DNA of 64,000 nucleotides from Flavobacterium glycines (GCF_900100165.1 NZ_FNEO01000001.1:1426001-1490000), one strand, 5' to 3'; counted from the first letter of the stretch, positions 1 to 9,752 are shown. Translations and numbers: made by a program. The notes: generated by a model from the letters alone, not told the origin.

Positions 1-424
1 CGTTTAAAATTTTAAGCATGTAATTTCCGCTTAAACGCAATTGCTGTGTGAATTGGTTGGGAATGCTCAGATTGTAATGAGAGTAGATTTGTAAACAGTT
101 AACAGAATTAGTGTAGTTTTGAATTCTTTGATTATCAAAGCCTTGTAGGTATTCGTTTTTTGGGATATTAGTTGGATTCCAGTTGTAATCACAATGAACA
201 ATTTCATAATAGTAATTAGCTTCATTTCCAAAAAGATCATCAAATTGAAACTGAAAACCACTACCTAATTCAAAAATGGGAATTGCATTTTGATTGTTTT
301 GCACGAAAGTAACAGTTTTTATATTGTAAGGCTGAATTACTTCTTTTTCTGTTTGAGCTAAAGAAAGATTTGATGAAAGTACAAAAAGAAAAAACAGGAT
401 TATTTTGAAAAAAGACTTTGCCAT
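1..424 (-). CDS. Type IX secretion system plug protein, N-terminal part (cut by window start)
   Basis: This leftward gene starts at 424 and runs off the window with an open frame, giving about 141 residues. It begins with a signal peptide (MAKSFFKIILFFLFVLSSNLSLAQ, cut after about residue 24). The part seen matches my memory of the DUF5103 / T9SS plug family: an FDDLFGNE stretch, the YYYEIVHCDYNW motif, then EYLQGF, NY, YSHYNLSIPN and SGNYML. In the family this periplasmic protein closes the SprA outer-membrane channel when no substrate is being exported. It is divergent from the M16 protease gene, with 156 bp between the starts. The family call rests on these motifs; the C-terminal domain cannot be seen. 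Confidence 0.75.
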   Translation of the reverse strand, partial: MAKSFFKIILFFLFVLSSNLSLAQTEKEVIQPYNIKTVTFVQNNQNAIPIFELGSGFQFQFDDLFGNEANYYYEIVHCDYNWNPTNIPKNEYLQGFDNQRIQNYTNSVNCLQIYSHYNLSIPNQFTQQLRLSGNYMLKILN

Positions 425-529
425 TTTGTAGTACTTAAGATTTTGTAAATATAACGAATACTCTTTGTTTTTATTTATTAAATTAATTTCTAAAAATATT
501 TTCGTGTGTATTTTCTGTTAAATAAAATG

Positions 530-537
530 TATCTTCG
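530..537 (+). promoter_or_regulatory. Candidate -7 box for the M16 protease gene
   Basis: TATCTTCG lies 43 bp upstream of the start at 581. It is one base off the Bacteroidota -7 consensus TAnnTTTG. No clear TTG sits 17-23 bp upstream, so this is a weak call. Confidence 0.35.
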
Positions 538-580
538 TTAGCTATTAACGAATTATCTTATTGTAACTCTATTAAGGTCT

Positions 581-3391
581 ATGAAAAAAATCAACCATTT
601 AGTATTTGGAATTATTGTGTTTCCATTGGCTGTTTTTGCACAGCAAATCGACTTTTCAAAAAAAATTCCTTTTGATCCGAGTGTAAAAACAGGGAAGCTT
701 GAAAACGGCTTAACTTATTATATCAAGAAAAATACAAAACCAGAAAAAAAAGTTGACCTTAGGTTAGTGGTAAATGCAGGTTCTATTCTTGAGAATGATG
801 ACCAACAGGGATTGGCTCATTTTATGGAGCATATGTGTTTTAATGGTACAAAACGTTTTCCTAAAAATCAGTTAGTTGATTATTTACAAAGTATAGGAGT
901 AAAGTTTGGGCAACATTTAAATGCATATACCAGTTTTGACGAAACCGTTTATTTCCTTCCTATTCCATCAGACAGTCCTGAAAAATTAGAGAAAGGTTTT
1001 CAAATTCTTGAAGATTGGGCATTTAATACTGTTTTAAGTCCTGAAGAAATCGATAAAGAAAGAGGCGTAGTTCTAGAAGAATACCGTTTGGGTTTAGGTG
1101 CACAAAAACGAATGATGAGTCGTTATATTTCTAAATTAATGCACAATTCGCAGTATGCAGAACGTTTGCCTATTGGGAAAAAAGAAATTTTAGAAAAATT
1201 CAAATACGAAACATTAAAACAGTTCTATACTGATTGGTATCGTCCAGATTTAATGAGTGTGATTGTTGTGGGGGATATTGATGTAAATGAAATGGAGCAA
1301 AAAATTATTTCTCATTTTTCTACTTATAAAAACCCAACTAACGAGAAGGTTAGGAAAAGTTTCGAGATTCCGAATCACAAAGAAACTTTTGTAGCTGTTG
1401 AAACGGATAAAGAAGCGACATCTGCACAAATTCAATTATTATACAAAGACTATGAAGCTCCAAAGTCGATTGTAAATGTTGGAGATTTTAAGGATTATAT
1501 AATCGAAGGATTGTTTTCAACTATCCTGAATACCAGATTAGGAGAACTTGTAAACTCTCCAACGCCTCCGTTTACTTATGGTTATTCTTATTACGGAGAA
1601 ACTTTTGCCCGAAATAAGAAGGCATTTCAATCGGTAGCCATGTCGCAGGAAGATAAGCAATTGAGTGCTTTGAAAGTATTGATTACCGAAAATGAAAGGG
1701 TTAAGAAATTTGGTTTTACTCAAGGAGAATTAGACCGATCTAAGGCGGAACTTTTTGCTTCTATTGAGAAAATGTATAACAACAGAGATAAAACGAATTC
1801 TTCAAATTTTGTTAGCGAATACCAAGCGAATTTTTTAAATAATGACCCTTCGCCAGGTTTAGAATGGACGTATCAAATGGTAAAAGAAATCTTGCCGATT
1901 ATTAATTTGAACGATGTAAATGCTTTGATTAAAAACTATTTAAAAGAAGACAATCGTGTGGTTATTTTAACAGGTCCGGAGAAGGAAGGTCTTAAAAAAG
2001 TGGCTGAACAAGAGGTTTTAGATGCTTTAAAAATTGATTCTGATGTTATTGAACCGTACAAGGATGTAGCTGTAGTAAATAGTTTGATTCGAAATGAAAT
2101 CAAGCCGGGTACTATTGTGAAGCGCGAAAGTAATCCAAAAATTGGATCAAAAACTTTAGTATTGTCAAACGGAGCAAAAGTAATTTATAAGAATACCGAT
2201 TTTAAAAATGACGAGATTCTCTTTGAAGCGGTTAGTTTGGGAGGAACTAACATGTATTCTGATGCTGATATGAAAAAAGTGGAATTTGCAAACGGAGCTT
2301 TGAAAGAAGCCGGTTTTTCAGGTCTTAAACTGAATGATATTAATAAATTTATGACGGGTAAAAAAGCAAGTGTAAGACCATATATCAGCAATGTGACGGA
2401 AGGATTGAGTGGAAATGCAACTTCTAAGGATTTGGAATATTTATTTCAAATGACCTATGCCTATTTCACTGATTTAAATTTAGATCCGGCTGTTTTTGAG
2501 GCATACAAGCAAAAACAGTCTGCTTATTATAAAAATTTAGCTTCTCAGCCTAATTTTTACTTTCAGCAAGAGCTTTCTTCGTATCTCTACCAGAACAATC
2601 CCAGATTTAATGGTTTAGTGCCAAATGACAAAACCTGGGAACAAACCGATTATACTTTGGCATACAATAAATACAAAGAACGTTTTGCTAATGCATCAGA
2701 TTTTGAATTTTATTTTGTTGGAAATATTGATGACAAAGTGATAGAAGAATATGCTGTTAAATATTTAGCTTCTTTGCCTTCTTCTGCTAAAAAAGAAAAA
2801 GCGATTGATTTAGGCTATAGGATGCTAAAAGGAGATTTGAAAAAAGTGGTAAAGAAAGGAGCAGATCCTAAAAGTAATGTAATGATATTGTATTATGGTG
2901 ATGCTAAATATTCTAATAAAGAAGCAATGAGTATGCAGGCATTAGGAGAAGTTTTGACCATAAAATTAATTGAACAATTACGTGAAAACGAAAGTGGCGT
3001 TTATGGTGTTTCTGCCAGAGGAAGTATGGGTAAGGTTCCGTATGGTTCTTATAATTTCTCTATTGGTTTTCCTTGTGGTCCGGAAAATGCTGAAAAATTG
3101 ACGTCATCAGCTTTAGAAGAACTTCAAAAAATTATAGATAACGGACCGGATGAAAAAGATGTTGCTAAATTTAAAGAAGGAGAACTAGCCGATTTTAGAA
3201 AAGACAGCAAAGAAAACAGGTATTGGTTATCTAATTTTACCAATTCTTATACCAAAGGAAATAGTGCGGAAGAAGTCCTGAAATTTGAAGAATATGTAAA
3301 TGCAATAACTGCTAAAGATATTCAGAATGTCGCCAAAAAATACCTTACAAAAGATAAAATAGTTGCAATGTTAATGCCGGAAGAAAAATAG
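581..3391 (+). CDS. M16 family zinc metallopeptidase (pitrilysin/insulinase-like), exported
   Basis: A 936-residue protein with a signal peptide ending in VFAQ at about residue 21. The first M16 domain has the inverted zinc motif HFMEH (H80, E83, H84) and a downstream ERGVVLEEYR segment of the kind that supplies the third ligand. The second half is another M16 fold without an HxxEH motif, the usual pairing of an active and an inactive half that close around a peptide. It probably degrades peptides in the periplasm or at the cell surface; the substrate is unknown. It is a single-gene unit between the divergent plug gene and a terminator at 3408. Confidence 0.92.
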   Translation: MKKINHLVFGIIVFPLAVFAQQIDFSKKIPFDPSVKTGKLENGLTYYIKKNTKPEKKVDLRLVVNAGSILENDDQQGLAHFMEHMCFNGTKRFPKNQLVDYLQSIGVKFGQHLNAYTSFDETVYFLPIPSDSPEKLEKGFQILEDWAFNTVLSPEEIDKERGVVLEEYRLGLGAQKRMMSRYISKLMHNSQYAERLPIGKKEILEKFKYETLKQFYTDWYRPDLMSVIVVGDIDVNEMEQKIISHFSTYKNPTNEKVRKSFEIPNHKETFVAVETDKEATSAQIQLLYKDYEAPKSIVNVGDFKDYIIEGLFSTILNTRLGELVNSPTPPFTYGYSYYGETFARNKKAFQSVAMSQEDKQLSALKVLITENERVKKFGFTQGELDRSKAELFASIEKMYNNRDKTNSSNFVSEYQANFLNNDPSPGLEWTYQMVKEILPIINLNDVNALIKNYLKEDNRVVILTGPEKEGLKKVAEQEVLDALKIDSDVIEPYKDVAVVNSLIRNEIKPGTIVKRESNPKIGSKTLVLSNGAKVIYKNTDFKNDEILFEAVSLGGTNMYSDADMKKVEFANGALKEAGFSGLKLNDINKFMTGKKASVRPYISNVTEGLSGNATSKDLEYLFQMTYAYFTDLNLDPAVFEAYKQKQSAYYKNLASQPNFYFQQELSSYLYQNNPRFNGLVPNDKTWEQTDYTLAYNKYKERFANASDFEFYFVGNIDDKVIEEYAVKYLASLPSSAKKEKAIDLGYRMLKGDLKKVVKKGADPKSNVMILYYGDAKYSNKEAMSMQALGEVLTIKLIEQLRENESGVYGVSARGSMGKVPYGSYNFSIGFPCGPENAEKLTSSALEELQKIIDNGPDEKDVAKFKEGELADFRKDSKENRYWLSNFTNSYTKGNSAEEVLKFEEYVNAITAKDIQNVAKKYLTKDKIVAMLMPEEK

Positions 3392-3407
3392 ACTTTCAAT
3401 TAAAAGT

Positions 3408-3441
3408 AAAAGCCTGCTAAAGAGATTTAGCAGGCTTTTTT
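3408..3441 (+). terminator. Rho-independent terminator after the M16 protease
   Basis: An 11-bp perfect stem (AGCCTGCTAAA / TTTAGCAGGCT) with a GAGA loop, followed by six T. It sits 17 bp after the protease stop and faces the convergent methyltransferase gene. Confidence 0.85.
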
Positions 3442-3460
3442 ATGGTGTATAATATAAGTT

Positions 3461-4225
3461 TTATTTAAAACAAACAGGAATAATTTCTCCTTTGGCCAGG
3501 CAGTATTTTTCTACTAATTCAGGACTGATTTTGTTAGTGTAATCTTCTTCGGTTACTTTAAAACCAATGCTTCTTAATTTATCAAAATAATCACGGCCAT
3601 AAATACGCACGTGGTCGTATTGTCCGAAAATTTTAGCGCGTTCTTTTTGATCGGTAATCGAATCGTCGGCAAAAGTAATTTCCCGGTTTAAGTCTTGCGG
3701 AATTTGTAAAATAGCCATTCCGCCCGGTTTTAACACGCGATATAGTTCCTGCATGGCTTTAGTGTCATCAGGGATGTGTTCTAAAACGTGATTACACAGA
3801 ATAACATCGTATTGGTTGTCTTTGAAAGGCAAATCGCAAATATCCGCTTTTACATCTGCAAGAGGCGAAAACAAATCGGTTGTGGTGTAATCCAGGTTTT
3901 TTTGCTTGCGGAACAATTTATAAAAAGCCTGTTCCGGAGCAAAGTGCAATACTTTCTTTGGCGCTGTAAAAAAATCAGTTTTTTCATTTAAATACAGCCA
4001 AAGCAAACGATGTCTTTCCAATGAAAGTGTACTTGGCGAAAGTACATTGTTTCTTTGGTTTTCATAGCCGTAAGGTAACATCGATTTGAAACTTTTCCCA
4101 TCAATAGGATCAGTAAAATTATTTCCTTTTAAAGAAAAAGCAATAATAGGACGTGCCACATAACTTAAACGGATAAGTAGAGGACGCGGAATAGTATTAA
4201 GAATGAATTTGAATGCTTTTTTCAT
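3461..4225 (-). CDS. Class I SAM-dependent methyltransferase
   Basis: A 254-residue protein with a Methyltransf_11-type fold. The SAM-binding start is VLHFAPE, the acidic post-strand-2 residue is in TTDLFSP, the post-strand-4 segment is DVILCNHVLEHI, and LYRVLKPGG follows. The VLHFAPE and LEHIPDD motifs and the N-terminal region before them (about 85 residues, with MLPYGYENQRNN) resemble family members of unknown substrate in Bacteroidota. It starts 4 bp after the end of the methionine aminopeptidase gene, so the two are probably cotranscribed. Substrate cannot be assigned. Confidence 0.8.
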   Translation of the reverse strand: MKKAFKFILNTIPRPLLIRLSYVARPIIAFSLKGNNFTDPIDGKSFKSMLPYGYENQRNNVLSPSTLSLERHRLLWLYLNEKTDFFTAPKKVLHFAPEQAFYKLFRKQKNLDYTTTDLFSPLADVKADICDLPFKDNQYDVILCNHVLEHIPDDTKAMQELYRVLKPGGMAILQIPQDLNREITFADDSITDQKERAKIFGQYDHVRIYGRDYFDKLRSIGFKVTEEDYTNKISPELVEKYCLAKGEIIPVCFK

Positions 4226-4229
4226 TTGT

Positions 4230-5048
4230 TTAGATAACTAAAGGCACTTTTCTGAATTCATCTTCTTCATTACTTTCTATTCCAAGCGCTTTATAGATGT
4301 AAGCAAATGTGGAAAGCAATTCCGGTTTACCATCGATTATGGCTACGTCATGTTCAAAATGAGCAGAAGGTTTACCGTCGGCAGTAAGGATAGTCCAACC
4401 GTCTTTTAGTTGTTTGATGTTACGTGTTCCCTGATTAATCATTGGTTCTAATGCTACTACCATACCTTCAATCAAAAGTTTTCCGCGACCTTTTTTACCA
4501 TAGTTTGGCATTTCCGGGTCTTCGTGCATTTTTTGTCCTAATCCGTGACCAACTAATTCACGAACAACTCCATAACCATGCGCTTCGGTGTATTTTTGAA
4601 TAGCATTCCCTACATCTTCTACACGGTTTCCGGCTTTAAATTCGCGTATTCCAACGTATAGTGATTCTTTAGTAACCTGTAATAATTTTTTAGTTTCCGG
4701 AGCTACTTCGCCTACTTCAAAAGTATAGGCGTGATCACCGTGAAAACCATTTTTGTAAGCACCACAATCGATAGAAATAATATCACCGTTAACAAGAGGA
4801 GTATTATTTGGAATTCCGTGTACAACCTGAGCATTCGGACTCATACAAAGTGAGTTTGGAAAACCATATAATCCAAGGAAACTTGGCTCTGCTCCGTGGT
4901 CACGAATAAATTCTTCGGCCAGCTTATCAAGGTGTAAGGTTGTTACTCCTTCTTTTACTTCAGCAGCCAGCATTCCTAATGTTTTTGATACGATTAAGGC
5001 ACTTTCGCGCATTAATTCTATTTCTTCACGTGATTTTACTATAATCAT
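4230..5048 (-). CDS. map: Methionine aminopeptidase, type I
   Basis: A 272-residue M24A enzyme that removes the initiator methionine from new proteins in the cytoplasm. All metal ligands are visible: D94, D105, H168, E201 and E232, plus the active-site H77 in VVHGIP. Length fits type Ia enzymes without an N-terminal zinc region, with a short C-terminal tail. It lies 43 bp downstream of the TolC-family gene. A -7-like box at the end of that gene suggests its own promoter. It is probably cotranscribed with the methyltransferase behind it. Confidence 0.97.
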   Translation of the reverse strand: MIIVKSREEIELMRESALIVSKTLGMLAAEVKEGVTTLHLDKLAEEFIRDHGAEPSFLGLYGFPNSLCMSPNAQVVHGIPNNTPLVNGDIISIDCGAYKNGFHGDHAYTFEVGEVAPETKKLLQVTKESLYVGIREFKAGNRVEDVGNAIQKYTEAHGYGVVRELVGHGLGQKMHEDPEMPNYGKKGRGKLLIEGMVVALEPMINQGTRNIKQLKDGWTILTADGKPSAHFEHDVAIIDGKPELLSTFAYIYKALGIESNEEDEFRKVPLVI

Positions 5049-5068
5049 AATTTCGGATTTTCAGTCGG

Positions 5069-5076
5069 CAAAAGTA
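5069..5076 (-). promoter_or_regulatory. Candidate -7 box for map
   Basis: On the minus strand this reads TACTTTTG, a full match to TAnnTTTG, about 20 bp upstream of the map start. There is no obvious TTG -33 element, so only the -7 half is supported. Confidence 0.45.
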
Positions 5077-5091
5077 CGATTTTTAAATTAT

Positions 5092-6480
5092 TTAATCCGG
5101 ATTCGCCATAATTTTAAATAGTTCTGAGTTAGAAACATAAAATCTGTTGGCTAAACTTATTTCAGCCAGTTTAGCACTCACCAGATTATTTTCACGGGTA
5201 TTGATTAAAAACAATGAACTTTCACCAAAAGAAAATAAGCGTTCTTCAGAATCTAACATGGTTTTATTATCCTGAGCCAGTTTTTTAATTAAATCCAATT
5301 GTTTGTTTAACGATTGGATTTCGGTTTTTTGAGCTTTTATTTTGTTGGAAAGCTGTATTTTTTCTAAACTCATAATGTATTCCGCTTCCTGAATTTTGTA
5401 TTTGGTCAATTTTAATTTTCCTCTTTCTTTTCTTAAAAATAAAGGAAAAGAAAAGTCAACACCCACTTTGTAATTTTCACGATTAAAATCGTTAAGGTAA
5501 TTAGTGTCGGATAAATAAGAGTAACCTAAATTGATTTTTGGAAGCAATTCGTTAGCACTTAATTTTCGTTCTACGTTCAGAATATCAATTTTGCTTTGCA
5601 AAGCATTAATCTTTGGATGATTTTCTAAAGATTGCGCTTCGGTAAGCAATTGATTAGTTTTTAAAGTTTCCTGAATGCTGCTTTCCAATTTTGCTTCAGG
5701 AATTAATTCGTTAGCAATTTCCATCGGAATGGCATTGTCCAACCATAAAAAGTTAGATAGTTCTAATTTGGCTTTCGCCAATTTTAAATTAGAATCCTCC
5801 AGACTTAAAAGTCGGTTTTTAACGTTGATGCCTGCTTCGACACTGTCAATTGCGGGTTTGTCTCCCTGAATAATTAAAGATTGAATCCCTTTGTATCTGG
5901 ACTTGGCATTATTACTGTAGTTTTGATACAATTGTACTTCGTCATAGTTTTTTTTCCAATTAAAATAAGCCAGTGAAGCATCGTATAAAACAGCGATGGC
6001 TTGTAGTTTTACCTCTGCCTGACTGAGTTTAATTTGCATTTTAGCTTTGCTTAAATCCGCCATTCGTTTGTTAATCCACAAACCCTGTCCTACGGGAACA
6101 TTAATTCCTAATGAGGCCAAGCCATCAGTAGGAGTGTTGTGTTCCGGATTTAAATAATAACCTTCGTTGTTTTCAAAACCGGCTTTGATTTCGATTCCAT
6201 ACCAGGTTGGGATTTTGAAACCGCTGTTTAAAAGCGAATAATATTCTTTGTCTTTGAACTGTTTTTTAGCATAATCCACTTCAATTTTAGGGTCAAAAGC
6301 CCCACGGGCCATCATTAAATCGGCCTGGGCTTTGTTGAGTGTCAATTGCGCATTTTTTACCAGCGGATGGAATTTTTTTACATAGCCCAAGAATTCGTTA
6401 TAGCCCAGTTCTTTCGAAACCGGTTCCTGGGCTATAATGCTTAGGGGCAACAATAGTAAGATGTAGAAAAGTTTTTTCAT
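5092..6480 (-). CDS. TolC-family outer-membrane efflux protein
   Basis: A 462-residue protein with signal peptide MKKLFYILLLLPLSIIAQ. Long heptad-like helices and two repeat halves fit the outer membrane factor family, which forms the trimeric channel of type I exporters. The start codon adjoins the stop of the HlyD-family gene (shared base 6480), so it is translated from the same mRNA. The order ABC-HlyD-TolC is a complete type I secretion or efflux set. No cargo gene is evident next to it, so the substrate is unknown. Confidence 0.9.
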   Translation of the reverse strand: MKKLFYILLLLPLSIIAQEPVSKELGYNEFLGYVKKFHPLVKNAQLTLNKAQADLMMARGAFDPKIEVDYAKKQFKDKEYYSLLNSGFKIPTWYGIEIKAGFENNEGYYLNPEHNTPTDGLASLGINVPVGQGLWINKRMADLSKAKMQIKLSQAEVKLQAIAVLYDASLAYFNWKKNYDEVQLYQNYSNNAKSRYKGIQSLIIQGDKPAIDSVEAGINVKNRLLSLEDSNLKLAKAKLELSNFLWLDNAIPMEIANELIPEAKLESSIQETLKTNQLLTEAQSLENHPKINALQSKIDILNVERKLSANELLPKINLGYSYLSDTNYLNDFNRENYKVGVDFSFPLFLRKERGKLKLTKYKIQEAEYIMSLEKIQLSNKIKAQKTEIQSLNKQLDLIKKLAQDNKTMLDSEERLFSFGESSLFLINTRENNLVSAKLAEISLANRFYVSNSELFKIMANPD

Positions 6481-7829
6481 TATTTCTTTTCTTTGGTTGT
6501 TGTTGATGTTACTTGTTTGTAATAATTAGGCGGGAATCCGTTTAGAACTCGCCAGATTTCAAACCAAATAGGTACGGTGTCAAGTAAGGCTAAGGTTTGT
6601 GCACCTGAACCTATGCTTAATTCTTTAGGCCATTTGTCTTCGTCTTTATCAGGAGCAATTAGCACCCTGTATTTGCCGTTCGGACTAATGAAATTTTCAA
6701 TGGCAACAATAGTTCCACCAAAAGTTCCATAAGAAACATCAGGCCAGCCCGAGAAAACAATGGTAGGCCATCCATCAAACCAAACACGAACTTTTTCTCC
6801 TTTATGAATTAAAGGTAAATCAATAGGATCTACGTAAGTTTCCACCGCAATTTCATAAGCTGCAGGCATAATGGTTGCAATAGCAGTACCTTCTTTTACA
6901 GTTTCCCCAATTCCGGATTGCAAAGCCCTGTTGATGTAACCGCTTTGAGCGGCAGTAATATAGTACATCTTGTTGCGAATGCTGTAATTAGCATGCTGAT
7001 TTTCCAGTTTGTTTACCTGTGCTTTTGCGTCGTATTGACTGCTTAAGGCCGTAAATTTATCACTTTGTGATTTAGATACTTTTTCGGCATATTCGGCAAT
7101 AATTCTGTTTACTTCAACCTTTGCGTTGATAAAATCGTTTTTGCTGGTCAATAATTTATTTTCCTGATTGATGATTTTTGCTTCAACTTCCTGTAGTTTT
7201 AGTTTCTTTTCTTCTACATCGGTCAAAGGTTTCAGTCCTTCGCTGTTTAATTTAACAGAACGATTGAATTGAGTTGTGGCAATTTTAAGTTGAGTGTTTG
7301 CAGCCACAAGGTCAATACTGTCACTTTTTATTTTCAGACGCGCCTGTTTGATTTTGTTGTAAGCCTGTTCCAGTTTTAATTTTTTCTCGGCTTCAATAGC
7401 TTGCAACTGATTTTCTAAGCTAACCACTTTTGCCTCATAGGATTCTACAGCATTTCTTTTAGCATCAACCTGGTTTTTGGTATTTTGAACCAAATTGGGA
7501 TCCATATAATCTTCTTTAATTTCCGAAATGTATAAGATAGTGTCTCCTTTTTGAACAAAATCACCTTCCTGAACATACCATTTTTCTATTCGACCGGAAA
7601 TAACACTTTGAATAGATTGCGGACGCTGGTTGGGTTTTAAGGTTGTTACGGCTCCTGAACCGGAAATATTTTGAGTCCAGGGCAAAAACAACATTGCAAT
7701 TCCCAGTATGGAAATACCAATTATAATTTTGTTTAAAATCTTATAATGGGTTTTATTGTCAAGCATCTGAACTGTTTTGAATTGTTCAAATGCTGGTTTA
7801 GGGTTGTTATTATCAGATATGTTTAGCAT
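6480..7829 (-). CDS. HlyD-family membrane fusion protein
   Basis: A 449-residue periplasmic adaptor. It has one membrane helix at about residues 33-51 (IIIGISILGIAMLFL), a biotinyl/lipoyl-like half near 80-100 (GRIEKWYVQEGDFVQKGDTI), a long coiled-coil hairpin from about 115 to 275, the second lipoyl half (TAAQSGYINRALQSGIGETV) and a beta-barrel region. It links the inner-membrane ABC protein to the TolC-type channel. The start is 4 bp after the ABC gene stop and the end overlaps the TolC gene start, so the three form one operon. Confidence 0.9.
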   Translation of the reverse strand: MLNISDNNNPKPAFEQFKTVQMLDNKTHYKILNKIIIGISILGIAMLFLPWTQNISGSGAVTTLKPNQRPQSIQSVISGRIEKWYVQEGDFVQKGDTILYISEIKEDYMDPNLVQNTKNQVDAKRNAVESYEAKVVSLENQLQAIEAEKKLKLEQAYNKIKQARLKIKSDSIDLVAANTQLKIATTQFNRSVKLNSEGLKPLTDVEEKKLKLQEVEAKIINQENKLLTSKNDFINAKVEVNRIIAEYAEKVSKSQSDKFTALSSQYDAKAQVNKLENQHANYSIRNKMYYITAAQSGYINRALQSGIGETVKEGTAIATIMPAAYEIAVETYVDPIDLPLIHKGEKVRVWFDGWPTIVFSGWPDVSYGTFGGTIVAIENFISPNGKYRVLIAPDKDEDKWPKELSIGSGAQTLALLDTVPIWFEIWRVLNGFPPNYYKQVTSTTTKEKK

Positions 7830-7833
7830 TTTT

Positions 7834-9492
7834 TTATTTTTTTAAGTCCGAAACTATTTTACCATCCTGCATTGTGATTATTCGGTCACTTTTTGTTTTC
7901 CAATACGGATTTTTAGACGAGACAATTATAGTCCAGTTGTGTTCCTTAGCGGTTAAGAAATCAATAATTTCTTTGGCTACATTTTCATCCATCATATCAG
8001 TAGGGTCTTCGTAGAAAAGGATTTTTGGTTTGTGTATAATGCTTCGGGCCAATAATATTTTCTTAACATTTGAAGAGCTTAACTGTTTGGCTTCAGGGAA
8101 AATGGCAGTATCCAGTCCTTTAGGTAATGATTTTATTAAGTCATTGAGTTGTAATCCTGTGATTGCCCATTTTAAATCTTCGGAACTTATTGATTTATCA
8201 TTAAAGGTAATATTGTTTAAAATAGTTCCTTCAAACGGAGTTTCACCATGAATGATGCATCCAATTTGAGAACGATATTGTTTTAAGTTTATCTTTTTGA
8301 AAGTATCATCGTTGATGTAAAAAGCGCCTCCTGTAGGTTGTAATAAGCCTGAAAGGATTCGGATTAAAGTGGTTTTTCCGGAACCGTTTTTTCCCTCTAA
8401 AAAGATATGTTCACCCTGATCAATTTTTAAATCAATTTCATTTAATGATTTTTGTTTCGAATCAGGGAATCTAAAGGTTAAATTCTCAGTTTCTAAACTA
8501 ATATTGGAATAGCAGTTATCATAAGGTTCTGAGGTTTCTTCTTCAATCTCTAAATCAGTTACCTGACCGATTTTTTCGGTAGCAGTCAGCACATCATAAA
8601 AGGTTTCTAATCCCAGGATAATTTTTTCGACTGAATTAATTACCAGTAAAATAATAATTTCGGCAGCCACAAACTGACCGATATTCATTTCTTGTGACAG
8701 TACTAAATAGCCTCCGATTAATAATAAGCTGGCGGTAATTAAAACTTTGAAACCAATTAACTGAATGAATTGTTTTTTGATTACATTGAAATGTTTCTCT
8801 CTGTAATCAAGGTAGCCTGAAACGATAGCATCATTTTTTTGTAATGCATAATTATAGTTTAAATCATTTCTGAAACTGGAATTGTTTCTTGCTATTTCCT
8901 GTAGCCAGCTTGCAACTTTGTATTTGAATTTAGATTCTTTTAAACTGGTTTCAAGTCCTGATCTGTATGAAAATTTGAAAATGAAATACAATAAAAAGAA
9001 AAGTAAAATTCCAAAAACAATAAAGAAAGGATGGTATAAGGATAACAGAATGATTCCAAAAGCAATTTGCAATAAAGCAGCGGAAAAATCAATTAATAGT
9101 TTTGAAGTTCCTTTTTGGATAGTTAAGGTATCAAAAAATCGATTGGCAATTTCCGGAGGATAGGAATTATATAGGGCTTCGAATTTTATTTTCGGTAATC
9201 GGGTGGCGAATTCGAATGAAGATCTAACAAAGATTTTTTGTTGTAAATTTTCAGTAATTCTTAGTTGCATCAACGACAGAATTCCCACAAGGGCAACACC
9301 AATTATTACAATGATAATCAAAACAATCCATGAAACACTGGCGTGTCCCGATTGAATAAAATTAATGATAGCCTGAATGCCTAAAGGCAAAGACAAACTT
9401 ATTAATCCTGCAAAAATGGCGTAGAAAAAAATTTGAGCAACATCTTTTTTGTCCAGTTGGAGTAGGTTGTAAAATCGTTTTAATGGTGTCAT
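7834..9492 (-). CDS. Type I exporter ABC protein with degenerate ATPase motifs
   Basis: A 552-residue ABC-transporter half-molecule: a membrane domain with about six helices (residues 20-300) and one nucleotide-binding domain (about 335-550). It has no C39 peptidase domain. Walker A is intact (GKNGSGKT, 367-374). Other motifs are altered: the Q-loop position has H415, the signature reads LSSSN (471-475) instead of LSGGQ, Walker B ends YED, so the usual D-E pair is E495-D496, and the switch histidine position is lysine (K527). The frame is intact and the HlyD and TolC partners follow directly, so it is probably expressed. Whether it hydrolyses ATP normally is uncertain. Confidence 0.85.
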   Translation of the reverse strand: MTPLKRFYNLLQLDKKDVAQIFFYAIFAGLISLSLPLGIQAIINFIQSGHASVSWIVLIIIVIIGVALVGILSLMQLRITENLQQKIFVRSSFEFATRLPKIKFEALYNSYPPEIANRFFDTLTIQKGTSKLLIDFSAALLQIAFGIILLSLYHPFFIVFGILLFFLLYFIFKFSYRSGLETSLKESKFKYKVASWLQEIARNNSSFRNDLNYNYALQKNDAIVSGYLDYREKHFNVIKKQFIQLIGFKVLITASLLLIGGYLVLSQEMNIGQFVAAEIIILLVINSVEKIILGLETFYDVLTATEKIGQVTDLEIEEETSEPYDNCYSNISLETENLTFRFPDSKQKSLNEIDLKIDQGEHIFLEGKNGSGKTTLIRILSGLLQPTGGAFYINDDTFKKINLKQYRSQIGCIIHGETPFEGTILNNITFNDKSISSEDLKWAITGLQLNDLIKSLPKGLDTAIFPEAKQLSSSNVKKILLARSIIHKPKILFYEDPTDMMDENVAKEIIDFLTAKEHNWTIIVSSKNPYWKTKSDRIITMQDGKIVSDLKK

Positions 9493-9532
9493 ATTGCTAG
9501 TTTTATTTTCGTTTTATTTCTTTTGTTTCTAG

Positions 9533-9540
9533 CAAAATTA
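9533..9540 (-). promoter_or_regulatory. Candidate -7 box for the ABC-HlyD-TolC operon
   Basis: On the minus strand this is TAATTTTG, matching TAnnTTTG, 40 bp upstream of the ABC gene start. No TTG lies at the right distance upstream. Confidence 0.4.
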
Positions 9541-9693
9541 ATAGCAATACTTTTGTTTTTAGTGTTTTAACAATAAATTATGCGAAAAGAAGAGGAATTC
9601 TAATGTTATTTTAATCTTGCTCTAATTTTAGACGGTTTTGAAGTTGAAAAATCAAATTATGGAGCGAATGATTGCATGATTTTTTGAATTGTT

Positions 9694-9729
9694 ATCAAAA
9701 AAAACGGCTGCTCTTTCGAACAGCCGTTA
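9694..9729 (-). terminator. Terminator of the phosphoglycerate mutase gene
   Basis: On the minus strand, AACGGCTG and CAGCCGTT pair with an inner TC/GA extension and are followed by a run of eight T. It starts about 24 bp after the gpmI stop codon. Confidence 0.8.
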
Positions 9730-9752
9730 ATTTAAATATATTTTAAACTAAA

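Noticed and set aside
67..261. A 64-codon leftward open frame in the first kilobase
   Set aside because: It lies in another frame inside the plug-protein gene, whose frame has a signal peptide and family motifs.
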